Source: Arthrobacter sp. KBS0702
Lineage (GTDB): Bacteria; Actinomycetota; Actinomycetes; Actinomycetales; Micrococcaceae
Assembly (NCBI RefSeq): GCF_005937985.2
Contig: NZ_CP042172.1
Location: forward strand, 1,984,001-2,048,000
Reading direction: 5' to 3'
Length of the DNA stretch: 64,000 bases
Of the stretch, positions 8,503 to 15,840 are shown piece by piece. A model generated the notes under the pieces. It saw nothing but the letters and a program-made list of their open reading frames with translations. It was not told the origin of the DNA and did not search any database. Numbering within the stretch: the stretch's first letter is position 1; each line of letters starts with the position of its first letter. Position numbers and translations under genes: made by a program.

Positions 8503-9252
8503 CTAGGCCCGGAGGCTGCCGAAGTCGCCGTCGTTGAGAGAGGCATAGCGGCCGTAGGCGCCCAGCACGGCCGTCTCGATGGCGTCCACGTCCAGGTGCG
8601 GGACCAGATCGTTGACCGCACCCGCTGTCGCGGGATCCCACTCCAGCCCAAGGGCCGCGTAGCTGGCCTCGAGCACTGCCCGGATCGGCGCGGAATTCTC
8701 CACGATGATCACCGAACTGAACAGCCAGCCGCCGGCGACCACGCGCTGGGCGGTGCCGATGAGCTTGAGCTGGTGCGACGCGTCGGCGGCGTCGGTGCCG
8801 TGGACGCTGAACTCCCCCGGGCAGTACTCGCCGGGGATCTCCCCGACGCCCGCCTGGACCCCGGCGTCGCGCAATGCCTGCGCCAGCAGCTCGCCGAAAA
8901 AGGAGAACCGCCCCTTGGCCCCGGCGATCGCATCGGCGTCCGGCTCCAGGTGGTCGATCACCAGGGTGCCCTCGTGGTAGGCGGCGGCCCGCCCGCCGGC
9001 CTTCCGGACCAGCGGCTCGAACCCGAGCTCGCGGCAGGCCTGCGCCGCGGCGTCGTAGCCCGGCAGGTGCGTGTCCCGCTGTCCGAAAGCCACGGTCGGC
9101 GCGGGCCGGTAAAGGCGCAGCATGGGCCCCAGCGCGCCCGTCTTCACCCGCTGCAGCAACTCCAGGGCGAAGTCCAGGTCTTCCGCGGCGCCGAGTGAGT
9201 GCTCCTGCCGGAACACCGTCAGGGTCCGGGGTCCGGCCGCCGCCTGCTGCAT
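8503..9252 (-). CDS. Lipoate/biotin protein ligase family protein (LplA-like)
   Basis: A 249-residue BPL/LplA/LipB-fold protein. Motifs are RPAPTVAFGQRDTHLPGY, RKAGGRAAAYHEGTLVIDH and KLIGTAQRVVAGGWLFSSVI; the last carries the conserved Lys that holds the acyl-adenylate. I chose ATG 9252 (MQQAAAG) because AAGGGAG precedes it. The frame is open to 9345 but would overlap the divergent DUF2177 gene. Whether it attaches lipoate, octanoate or another acyl group cannot be told. Confidence 0.83.
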   Translation of the reverse strand: MQQAAAGPRTLTVFRQEHSLGAAEDLDFALELLQRVKTGALGPMLRLYRPAPTVAFGQRDTHLPGYDAAAQACRELGFEPLVRKAGGRAAAYHEGTLVIDHLEPDADAIAGAKGRFSFFGELLAQALRDAGVQAGVGEIPGEYCPGEFSVHGTDAADASHQLKLIGTAQRVVAGGWLFSSVIIVENSAPIRAVLEASYAALGLEWDPATAGAVNDLVPHLDVDAIETAVLGAYGRYASLNDGDFGSLRA

Positions 9253-9268
9253 GTTGTTATGCTCCCTT

Positions 9269-9652
9269 ATGGTCATTCTGCAATTCCTGGTGGTAGCCGC
9301 CGCATTCGCCGTCATTGACGCCGTCTGGCTCAAGTCGATGAACAAGTTCTACCGCCGGCACCTGGGACACCTGATGGCTGACAAGCCCCATCTAGGGTAC
9401 GCCGTCGTGTTCTACGTGCTGTACATCGCCGGAATTGTCTTCTTCGCCCTGCGTCCGGCGCTCGACGGCGGCAGCTGGCTGACCGCCCTGGGCTACGGCG
9501 CAGCGCTGGGCGGGTTCGCCTACGCCACCTACGACCTCACCAACGCCGCGACTCTCAAGCGCTGGCCGCTGGCGATCGTGGTCGCGGACATCCTGTGGGG
9601 CGCTTTCCTGACCGGCCTGGCCACCGTCGTCGGCTGGCTCGTCTTCCACTAG
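9269..9652 (+). CDS. DUF2177 family membrane protein
   Basis: A 127-residue integral membrane protein with four hydrophobic segments. The family marks are FAVIDAVWLKSMNKFYRRHLG near the N-terminus and YGAALGGFAYATYDLTNAATLKRWP in the middle. Function is not known for the family. I chose ATG 9269; an in-frame ATG at 9251 is also possible but would overlap the divergent ligase start. Only 16 bp separate the two start codons, so the promoters must overlap. Confidence 0.85.
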   Translation: MVILQFLVVAAAFAVIDAVWLKSMNKFYRRHLGHLMADKPHLGYAVVFYVLYIAGIVFFALRPALDGGSWLTALGYGAALGGFAYATYDLTNAATLKRWPLAIVVADILWGAFLTGLATVVGWLVFH

Positions 9653-9681
9653 CCGGATCAGCGGGGCGGCCGGCCCCCCGG

Positions 9682-10509
9682 TCAGCTTTTCCGCAGCGTC
9701 AGGATCTGTTCGGCGCGCCCAAAGGGGCCCTGCAGGTCATGCAGCACCGTGGAGGTAAGGCCGATGCCGTCGGTGCCGAAGGACACCTCGTTGTCCAGGC
9801 CTAACCACTCGCCCTCGGGGCGGCGGTACATGTGGATCTGCAGGTCCAGGTTGGGGAAGGCGTAGCTGCCCTTGCCCGGCGGAACCCGCGCGGCGATCCC
9901 GTTGGCGGTATCCACCAGGCCGACCAGCCGGGCCAGGTCGCTGCTGTCAGCCCGGTCGGTGAGCGGGTGGTCGGTGTGCAGCCAGACGGTGCCGGAGCCG
10001 GCCCGGTGGCCCTCGGCAATGCGCATCTTCAACGAGGCAATGTACCCGCCGGGCCAGACCGTTGCGGCGTCGTAGGGCTCACAGTCTTCCGGCGCAGGGA
10101 TCCGGGGGTCCTCGACCGCCGCGACGGCGGAGGTGTCGGAGGTGATCATCCGCCAAGCCGTCGCCCGGATCGCCACGCGGCCGCCGGCAACCAGTTCGGC
10201 CTGCAGCAGCTCGATGGTCCGCCCGGGGCGCAGCGTGGTGGTGGTGACCTCAAATTCGCCGCCCGGGATGAGGCCGAGGATCTCGTAGCTGATCCGGGCC
10301 ATCCGCATGTCGTCCCGCGGCTCGTGCCGGGCCAGGCAGTCGGCCAGGATGCCGGACGCAGGCGCCATATGCTGCTCGTGCGCGTTCCAGGCGCCCTGGG
10401 CGTGGATTGTGGAGCGGAAACGCCCGTCCCCCAGCACCTCATAGTAGAAATTGCCCTCGGCCAGCACCGGTAGTTCAGCAGTCAACGTCGACCCTTTCGC
10501 AGCATCCAT
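9682..10509 (-). CDS. Acyl-CoA thioesterase, TesB-like double hot-dog
   Basis: A 275-residue protein with the double hot-dog arrangement. The N-terminal half holds GDGRFRSTIHAQGAWNAHEQHMAPASGILA. The C-terminal half holds GTVWLHTDHPL, DTANGIAARVPPG and NLDLQIHMYRRPEGEWLGL. Such enzymes hydrolyse acyl-CoA to free fatty acid and CoA. ATG 10509 (MDAAKG) is preferred to an upstream TTG at 10521. It converges with the DUF2177 gene. Confidence 0.85.
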   Translation of the reverse strand: MDAAKGSTLTAELPVLAEGNFYYEVLGDGRFRSTIHAQGAWNAHEQHMAPASGILADCLARHEPRDDMRMARISYEILGLIPGGEFEVTTTTLRPGRTIELLQAELVAGGRVAIRATAWRMITSDTSAVAAVEDPRIPAPEDCEPYDAATVWPGGYIASLKMRIAEGHRAGSGTVWLHTDHPLTDRADSSDLARLVGLVDTANGIAARVPPGKGSYAFPNLDLQIHMYRRPEGEWLGLDNEVSFGTDGIGLTSTVLHDLQGPFGRAEQILTLRKS

Positions 10510-10631
10510 CAGAGAATCCAATCCACCCTATCGTCTCGGTCGGCCACGTATTCTCCGCGTCCTTGGTCTCCCTCGATCCACCGGACTGGGTAGACTCGGG
10601 AGCAGGCTTACCCCGACTATCGTGCGAAGAG

Positions 10632-11339
10632 GTGCTCCCCCTGATCCGAGTTATCAGCTACAACCTCCGCAAACACAAGGCCAGCGGCGAACTGAAGGCT
10701 TTGGCCAGCAGTTTCGATATTGACGCGCTTTGCCTCCAGGAATGCGACACCGAGGACCTGCCCGAGAGCATTGGCGACCTTCACCTCGCCGATGCTACGA
10801 AGGGCAACCGGCTGGGCCTGGCGATCTACTATCGCAAGGACCGGTTCACGGCCTACGACACCAAGACCTTTGCGCTGAAGAAATCGCTGCACGACCGGGT
10901 GCTCGCGCCGGCCCACGAGCGGCTCATCGGCACCCGCGTGGTCGATAACGAGACGGACCACGACCTCGTTATCGCGTCCTTCCACGCCGCGCCGCTGACG
11001 GCCTCGAACTCACTGCGCCGGAACCAGATCCATGCCGCCCACGCAGAACTGCTGAGCATGGGCGGAGGGCTGATGACGCTGATGGTGGGCGACTTCAACT
11101 ACCCGTTCTTCACCAAGTACCTCACGGAACAGATGAAGGATGCCGGCTACGAGCTCTCGCTCAGCGACCGCCGCACCTACACGCGCTACAAGGTATTCAA
11201 GGGCCACTTCGACTTCGCCACCTCGCAGGGCCTCATGATAGAAAACGTGGAAACACTCCCGCGCGGAGCGTCCGACCACCTGCCGATCCTCATCACGGCG
11301 GAGTACGGCCAGGACGCCCCAGGGTCTTCCGCAGGCTGA
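10632..11339 (+). CDS. Endonuclease/exonuclease/phosphatase (EEP) family hydrolase
   Basis: A 235-residue DNase I-like fold metallohydrolase. All EEP motifs are visible: ISYNLRKH (Asn), CLQEC (metal Glu), SFHAAPL (His), VGDFNYP (Asp and Asn) and GASDHLPI (catalytic Asp-His). I chose GTG 10632, which gives MLPLIRVISYN. The frame extends upstream through the divergent thioesterase start, which is not credible coding. The substrate (nucleic acid, phospholipid or sugar phosphate) is not determinable. Confidence 0.85.
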   Translation: MLPLIRVISYNLRKHKASGELKALASSFDIDALCLQECDTEDLPESIGDLHLADATKGNRLGLAIYYRKDRFTAYDTKTFALKKSLHDRVLAPAHERLIGTRVVDNETDHDLVIASFHAAPLTASNSLRRNQIHAAHAELLSMGGGLMTLMVGDFNYPFFTKYLTEQMKDAGYELSLSDRRTYTRYKVFKGHFDFATSQGLMIENVETLPRGASDHLPILITAEYGQDAPGSSAG

Positions 11340-11382
11340 GGGCCCACGCCCCTTCGCCGCCCCAGAGAACGGACAACTTCCA

Positions 11383-12258
11383 GTGGCTTGGCACCCAAAC
11401 CGGCGGTCATTCCTGCTGACCGCGGCAGCCGCCCTCGTCCTGCCCGGCTCCGGCCCCGAGCACCTGCAAACCAGGGCCGCCGGAACCGCAGAACAGGCAC
11501 TGCCCACTCCGGTCCTGCCGGAACCGCCGGCCGGCCGCCCGGCGCCGTCGGTGACGGCGCTGAGCCGTGCTGACGTGACGAAGGCGTTCACCGGGCGCAC
11601 CGCGAAGTACTGGGGACTGGAAGCACCCGGTGTACTTACCCGGCTGCCCTCCGCTGCGGGCGGGGTGGCGCTGACCGCTGATTTTTGCGGCGGGCCCGAC
11701 GGCAATGGGGCCGATCTGGCTCTCCTGGCCCTGCTGCGGCAGCAGCACGTCCCCGCCACCTTGTTCTTGAACTCGCGATGGATCGCCGCCAACCTTGCCC
11801 TCGCCAAGGACCTGGCCGCCGACCCGCTCTTCGAGCTCGCCAACCACGGCACCACCCACCGGCCCCTGTCCGTTGCGGGCAAAAGCGCCTACGGGATCAC
11901 CGGCACCGCAAATGCCGGCGAGGTCTACGACGAGGTCATGGCCAACGACGTCCGCCTCACCGAACTCACCGGACAGCGGCCCCGCTACTTCAGGCCCGGC
12001 ACCGCTCACCTGGACGAAGTCGCCGCAGAAATTGTCCGCGCCTTGGGCGTCATCCCGGTCGGATTCAGCGTCAACGGCGACGGCGGCGCCACCTTCCCCG
12101 CCGCGACGGTCACCCACGAGGTCTCCCGCGCCCACGCCGGCGACATTGTCATCATTCACGGCAACCACCCCGCCGGCGGCACCGCCGCCGGACTTGCCCG
12201 TGCCCTGGCGTCCATGAAGGACCGCGGCGAAACCTTCCTCCCGCTCCCCCGGAGCTGA
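11383..12258 (+). CDS. Tat-exported polysaccharide deacetylase (NodB) family protein
   Basis: A 291-residue carbohydrate esterase family 4-type protein. The N-terminus PNRRSFLLTAAAALVLPGS is a twin-arginine signal. NodB motifs follow: ALTADFCGGPDG (catalytic Asp), LANHGTTHRPLS (metal His pair), RYFRPGTAHL (Arg), and IVIIHGNHPAGG near the end. It probably removes acetyl groups from cell-wall or extracellular polysaccharide. Start GTG 11383 is close to the upstream EEP stop, and no strong ribosome site was seen. Confidence 0.85.
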   Translation: MAWHPNRRSFLLTAAAALVLPGSGPEHLQTRAAGTAEQALPTPVLPEPPAGRPAPSVTALSRADVTKAFTGRTAKYWGLEAPGVLTRLPSAAGGVALTADFCGGPDGNGADLALLALLRQQHVPATLFLNSRWIAANLALAKDLAADPLFELANHGTTHRPLSVAGKSAYGITGTANAGEVYDEVMANDVRLTELTGQRPRYFRPGTAHLDEVAAEIVRALGVIPVGFSVNGDGGATFPAATVTHEVSRAHAGDIVIIHGNHPAGGTAAGLARALASMKDRGETFLPLPRS

Positions 12259-12344
12259 CTTTCTGACCTCCCCGGCACTTCGCGTCGTCCGCCCCTGAGG
12301 CGGCTGCTCGCGGTTGCCGTCGGGTGAACCCGGCCGGCCTGAGC

Positions 12345-12372
12345 GCGAACGTGCGGTGAATTCCCCGTGAAC
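12345..12372. promoter_or_regulatory. Candidate PHO box (11-bp direct repeats)
   Basis: GCGAAC (12345), GTGAAT (12356) and GTGAAC (12367) recur exactly every 11 bp. On the minus strand they read GTTCAC/ATTCAC/GTTCGC, the direct-repeat architecture bound by actinobacterial PhoP. A further GTGAAC lies at 12324. The repeats sit about 170 bp before the GTG of a secreted phosphoesterase operon, a typical phosphate-starvation target. Function is inferred. Confidence 0.65.
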
Positions 12373-12431
12373 TGGCCCCGATATCGACTCGGGACGTAAC
12401 CGTTTCGTGATCTACTTTTCGACGTGAAATG

Positions 12432-12443
12432 TACCCGCGAGTA
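12432..12443. promoter_or_regulatory. Near-palindrome TACCCGCGAGTA upstream of phospholipase
   Basis: A 12-bp near-palindrome (one mismatched pair around CGCG), 98 bp before the phosphoesterase start. The identical 12-mer occurs at 25081-25092 upstream of the secreted lipase. TetR-type regulators often bind such sites; the regulator is unknown. Confidence 0.5.
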
Positions 12444-12541
12444 ACTTGCCGGGCCCCGCCAACGATTACCCATGTGGCCGCCCGACCGAGCCTCTTCCGG
12501 TGACGCGGGAAGTCAGCCCTGAGACGATCAAGGAATCCGAC

Positions 12542-13810
12542 GTGAATTTTTCAAGACGCAACTTTTTGGGCGCGGCAGGGACCGCAGCCGCCACGGCCCT
12601 GGCCACCGGCGCCACGCTCCGGGCCGCAACAGCCGCGACGCCCGCGCTGCCGGCGCCCGCGGCCTCCGGCATCGACCACATCATCGTGGTGATGATGGAG
12701 AACCGCTCCTTCGACCACTTCCTCGGCTGGATGCCGGGGGCCGACGGGAAACAGTCCGGGCTGAGCTACATCGACCGCTACGGCATTCCGCACTCAACCC
12801 ACCACCTGACGGACTTCCAGGGCTGCGGCCACCCGGACCCGGACCACTCCTACGAAGGCGGCCGGATCCAGTACAACAACGGCAAGAACAACGGCTGGCT
12901 CCGGGCCGGCGAGAACGACGAGTTCGCCGTCGGGTACTACGACGCCGCCGACCTCGACTTCTGGCGCCAGGCCGGCCCTGACTGGACGGTCTGCGACCAG
13001 TACTTCGCGGCGACCATGGCCGAAACCTACCCCAACCGGTTCTACCAGCACGCCGCCGCCACCGACCGGATCCACAACTCCTCAGCCACCAGCTCGCTAA
13101 CCACGATCTGGGACCGCTTGGCCGCCGCTGGCGTCTCCGGCAAGTACTACTACGGCGACATCCCGTTCACCGCGCTGTGGGGCACCAAGTACCTGGGGAT
13201 TTCGCACCACTACTCCGAGTTCCTTTCCGACGCGAGTGCAGGGACCCTGCCTGCGGTGTCCTTCGTGGACCCGCGCTTCACCGATGAGGGTTCCGGAACC
13301 TCCGGCGACGACCACCCGCACGCCGACATCCGCTCCGGCGAGACGTTTCTGGCCGAGGTCTACAACGCGGTCACCTCCGGTCCGGGCTGGGCCAACACCA
13401 TGCTGGTGGTCAACTACGACGAGTGGGGCGGCTTCTACGACCACGTCGCGCCGACGACGGCTCCGGACACCAGCCAGGAGACCGCACTGCGCGGCTTCCG
13501 GGTTCCTTCCCTGGTGGTCTCGCCCCGCGCCCGGCGCCGCTATGTCGCGCACGACGTCTACGACCACACCTCGGTCCTCAAAGCCATCGAGTGGCGCTGG
13601 AACCTGCCGCCGCTCACCCCGCGGGACAAGGCCGCGCGCAATATTGCCGAGGTTCTCGACTTCGGCGCACCGGCAAACCTTGCCGCCCCCAAGTACCTGG
13701 TCCCGCCTTTTGTGGCCGGCCCGGCCTGCACCCCTGTGGGACCGCCGCCGGCCGAGGAATGGTCCGGACTGAAAGAGAAAGCACTCGCCGACGGATGGAA
13801 GCTCCCGTGA
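12542..13810 (+). CDS. Tat-exported phospholipase C / acid phosphatase-type phosphoesterase
   Basis: A 422-residue member of the bacterial phosphoesterase family (phospholipase C, AcpA). The N-terminus SRRNFLGAAGTAAATALATG is a Tat signal. Hallmarks are IDHIIVVMMENRSFDHFLGWMPG (metal Glu-Asn), DPDHSYEGG, FVDPRFTDEG, DDHPHADI and VNYDEWGGFYDHVAPT. Members release phosphate-containing headgroups from phospholipids or phosphomonoesters outside the membrane. GTG 12542 follows AAGGAA at 8-nt spacing. It is coupled to the next gene through a GTGA overlap. Phosphate-starvation control is suggested by the upstream repeats. Confidence 0.92.
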   Translation: MNFSRRNFLGAAGTAAATALATGATLRAATAATPALPAPAASGIDHIIVVMMENRSFDHFLGWMPGADGKQSGLSYIDRYGIPHSTHHLTDFQGCGHPDPDHSYEGGRIQYNNGKNNGWLRAGENDEFAVGYYDAADLDFWRQAGPDWTVCDQYFAATMAETYPNRFYQHAAATDRIHNSSATSSLTTIWDRLAAAGVSGKYYYGDIPFTALWGTKYLGISHHYSEFLSDASAGTLPAVSFVDPRFTDEGSGTSGDDHPHADIRSGETFLAEVYNAVTSGPGWANTMLVVNYDEWGGFYDHVAPTTAPDTSQETALRGFRVPSLVVSPRARRRYVAHDVYDHTSVLKAIEWRWNLPPLTPRDKAARNIAEVLDFGAPANLAAPKYLVPPFVAGPACTPVGPPPAEEWSGLKEKALADGWKLP

Positions 13811-14994
13811 ACCCCACTACCCCAACAGCACCGCCCGCGCACGAACGCCGCGGCCGCCGCACGCTGCGGCGGCTCGCCGCTGCCGCCCTGGTGGTGCTCG
13901 CCGCCGCCTCGCTTAGCTATGGCCCGCAGGCTGCCACGGCTGGAACGCCGGCCACCGCCGCCCCGGCCGCCACCACCGCCGGTGGCGGCTACCTGCCAAG
14001 GGCCAAGCACGTCTTTGTGATCAACCTTGAGAACAAGGGTTACGACGAGACCTGGGGTCCGGCATCAGCCGCGCCGTATCTCTCGCAGACGCTGCGCAGC
14101 CAGGGTGTGCTGCTGAACCAGTACTTCGGCACGGCGCATAACTCCCAGCCCAACTACGTGGCGCAGATTTCCGGCCAGGGTCCGAACCCCCAGATGCAGG
14201 CAGACTGCCAAAGCTACTCACCGTTCGTCGGCAGCGGCACCGCCAGCCCAGGCCAGGCAGTCGGGGACGGCTGCGTCTTCCCGGCCAGCGTCCCCACCGT
14301 CGCGGGGCAGCTCAAGGACGCCGGGAAGACCTGGAAAGGCTACATGGAGGACATGGGAACCCCTTGCCGGCACCCCGCGCTGGGCGCCGTTGACGACACC
14401 CAGAAGGCCAAGGTCGGCGACCAGTACGCGGCGCGGCACAACCCGTTTGTGTACTTCGCCGGCATCACCGGATCCCCGGATTGCGCCAACAACGACGTCG
14501 ACCTGTCCGCCCTAAAGACGGATCTCGCCTCAACCGCCACGACGCCAAACCTGTCGATGATCACACCGAATCTCTGCCATGACGGACACGACTCCCCGTG
14601 TGTCGACGGGCAGCCCGGCGGCCTGGCCAGCGCCGATGCGTGGCTCAAAGAATGGGTTCCGGCCATCACCTCCTCCCCCGCCTTCAAGCAGGACGGGGTC
14701 CTCGTCATCACCTTCGACGAGTCCGACGGGCCGCAGAGCGACGCCAGTGCGTGCTGCGGCGAGGGACCCGGACCGAATTCGCCGCAGCCGGGCATCACCG
14801 GCCCGGGCGGAGGCCGCGTCGGTGCGCTGGTCCTCTCTCCCTTCACCAAGGGCGGCACCTGGTCCACCACCCCCTACAACCACTACAGCCTGCTCGCCAG
14901 CATCGAGGACACTTTCGGCCTGCCCTACCTCGGGTACGCCGGGACGCCGGGGCTGAACCGCTTCGGGCTCGACGTCTACAACGCCGGGGTCTAA
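13807..14994 (+). CDS. Secreted phosphoesterase (acid phosphatase-like)
   Basis: A 395-residue exported hydrolase of the same phosphoesterase superfamily but a distinct subfamily. After a signal segment (RRLAAAALVVLAAASLSYG) come KHVFVINLENKGYDETWGP, GTAHNSQPNYVAQISGQ, FASI-type blocks, ITPNLCHDGHDSPC and LVITFDESDGPQ, which supply the metal-binding Glu, Asn, Asp and His. GTG 13807 overlaps the preceding stop by 4 bp and follows GGATGGA; ATG 13795 is an in-frame alternative. A strong terminator follows. Coupling suggests joint release of phosphate from organic sources. Confidence 0.88.
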   Translation: MNPTTPTAPPAHERRGRRTLRRLAAAALVVLAAASLSYGPQAATAGTPATAAPAATTAGGGYLPRAKHVFVINLENKGYDETWGPASAAPYLSQTLRSQGVLLNQYFGTAHNSQPNYVAQISGQGPNPQMQADCQSYSPFVGSGTASPGQAVGDGCVFPASVPTVAGQLKDAGKTWKGYMEDMGTPCRHPALGAVDDTQKAKVGDQYAARHNPFVYFAGITGSPDCANNDVDLSALKTDLASTATTPNLSMITPNLCHDGHDSPCVDGQPGGLASADAWLKEWVPAITSSPAFKQDGVLVITFDESDGPQSDASACCGEGPGPNSPQPGITGPGGGRVGALVLSPFTKGGTWSTTPYNHYSLLASIEDTFGLPYLGYAGTPGLNRFGLDVYNAGV

Positions 14995-15015
14995 GCCAGA
15001 TCCCGCAAAAACGGC

Positions 15016-15053
15016 AAACGCCCGGCCGGTGCTCCTGCACCGGCCGGGCGTTT
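15016..15053. terminator. Bidirectional intrinsic terminator
   Basis: A perfect 16-bp stem (AAACGCCCGGCCGGTG and its complement) with a CTCCTG loop, ending in TTT on one strand and preceded by AAA on the other. It lies between the convergent phosphoesterase and DUF1345 genes and can serve both. Confidence 0.88.
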
Positions 15054-15084
15054 GTGTTCCAACGGAGGTCGTTCACCCGCCGGG

Positions 15085-15759
15085 TCAGTGGATCAAGCCG
15101 GCCACGAGGTTGATGGTGGTTGCCAGCACAATGGCGCCGAGCAGATACGAGAGCAGCGCCTGGCGCAGCACCGTCGTGCGGATGGCGTCCGTCTTGAGAT
15201 CGGTATCCGAAACCTGGAACGTCATTCCGACGGTGAAAGCCAAATAGGCGAAATCGAGGTAACGCGGGAGCTTGTCCTCATTGAAGTCGACGCCGGTCTT
15301 GTCCCGGTAGTAGATGGACGCGTAGCGCAGCGTGTACAGCGTATGCACGAGCAGCCAGGACAGGGCCACACTGCCCAGAGCCATCCCGACAATGGCTGCC
15401 TTCGTCCCGCCCTCGGCATTGGATGCGTCCAGCAGGATCAAGGCGACCCCGCCGAAGCTGGCCACCGTCGCCGTCAGGACAAGAACATCGGACACTCCCC
15501 GGCTGGGATCCTCGCGCCGGGCGTGCGCCGCCGTTGCCTCGGCCTGCAGCCCTGCGATGACCGCCCAAACCCAGATCAGGTAGGTCAAGGACGCCGCCGC
15601 CCACCCCATCGCGGGCGCATAGGCCCAGGACTTCAATGCCCCGACCGCCAGCCCCGTCCCCAGGCCCACGACGGCCATGACCAGCACCCGGAGCCGCGAA
15701 TGATGGGCCCGGCTATTGAAGCTTCCGCCGCGGCTCCCCGACAATCTGTCTGCACTCAT
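15085..15759 (-). CDS. DUF1345 family membrane protein
   Basis: A 224-residue membrane protein with about five hydrophobic segments and a short cytoplasmic N-terminus. Family motifs are WAAASLTYLIWVW near the second segment, RREDPSRGVSDVLVL in the loop, and the C-terminal DKLPRYLDFAYLAFTVGMTFQVSDTD. No biochemical function is established. ATG 15759 is the natural start. It is probably monocistronic, ending at the shared terminator. Confidence 0.87.
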   Translation of the reverse strand: MSADRLSGSRGGSFNSRAHHSRLRVLVMAVVGLGTGLAVGALKSWAYAPAMGWAAASLTYLIWVWAVIAGLQAEATAAHARREDPSRGVSDVLVLTATVASFGGVALILLDASNAEGGTKAAIVGMALGSVALSWLLVHTLYTLRYASIYYRDKTGVDFNEDKLPRYLDFAYLAFTVGMTFQVSDTDLKTDAIRTTVLRQALLSYLLGAIVLATTINLVAGLIH

Positions 15760-15840
15760 GCTGCGATCATTCCATTTTGCCCCGCCACACGCCGCCTAAC
15801 AGCGGGCGTGTTGGTCCGGAACAGGGTGTCTTGGGCAGGC

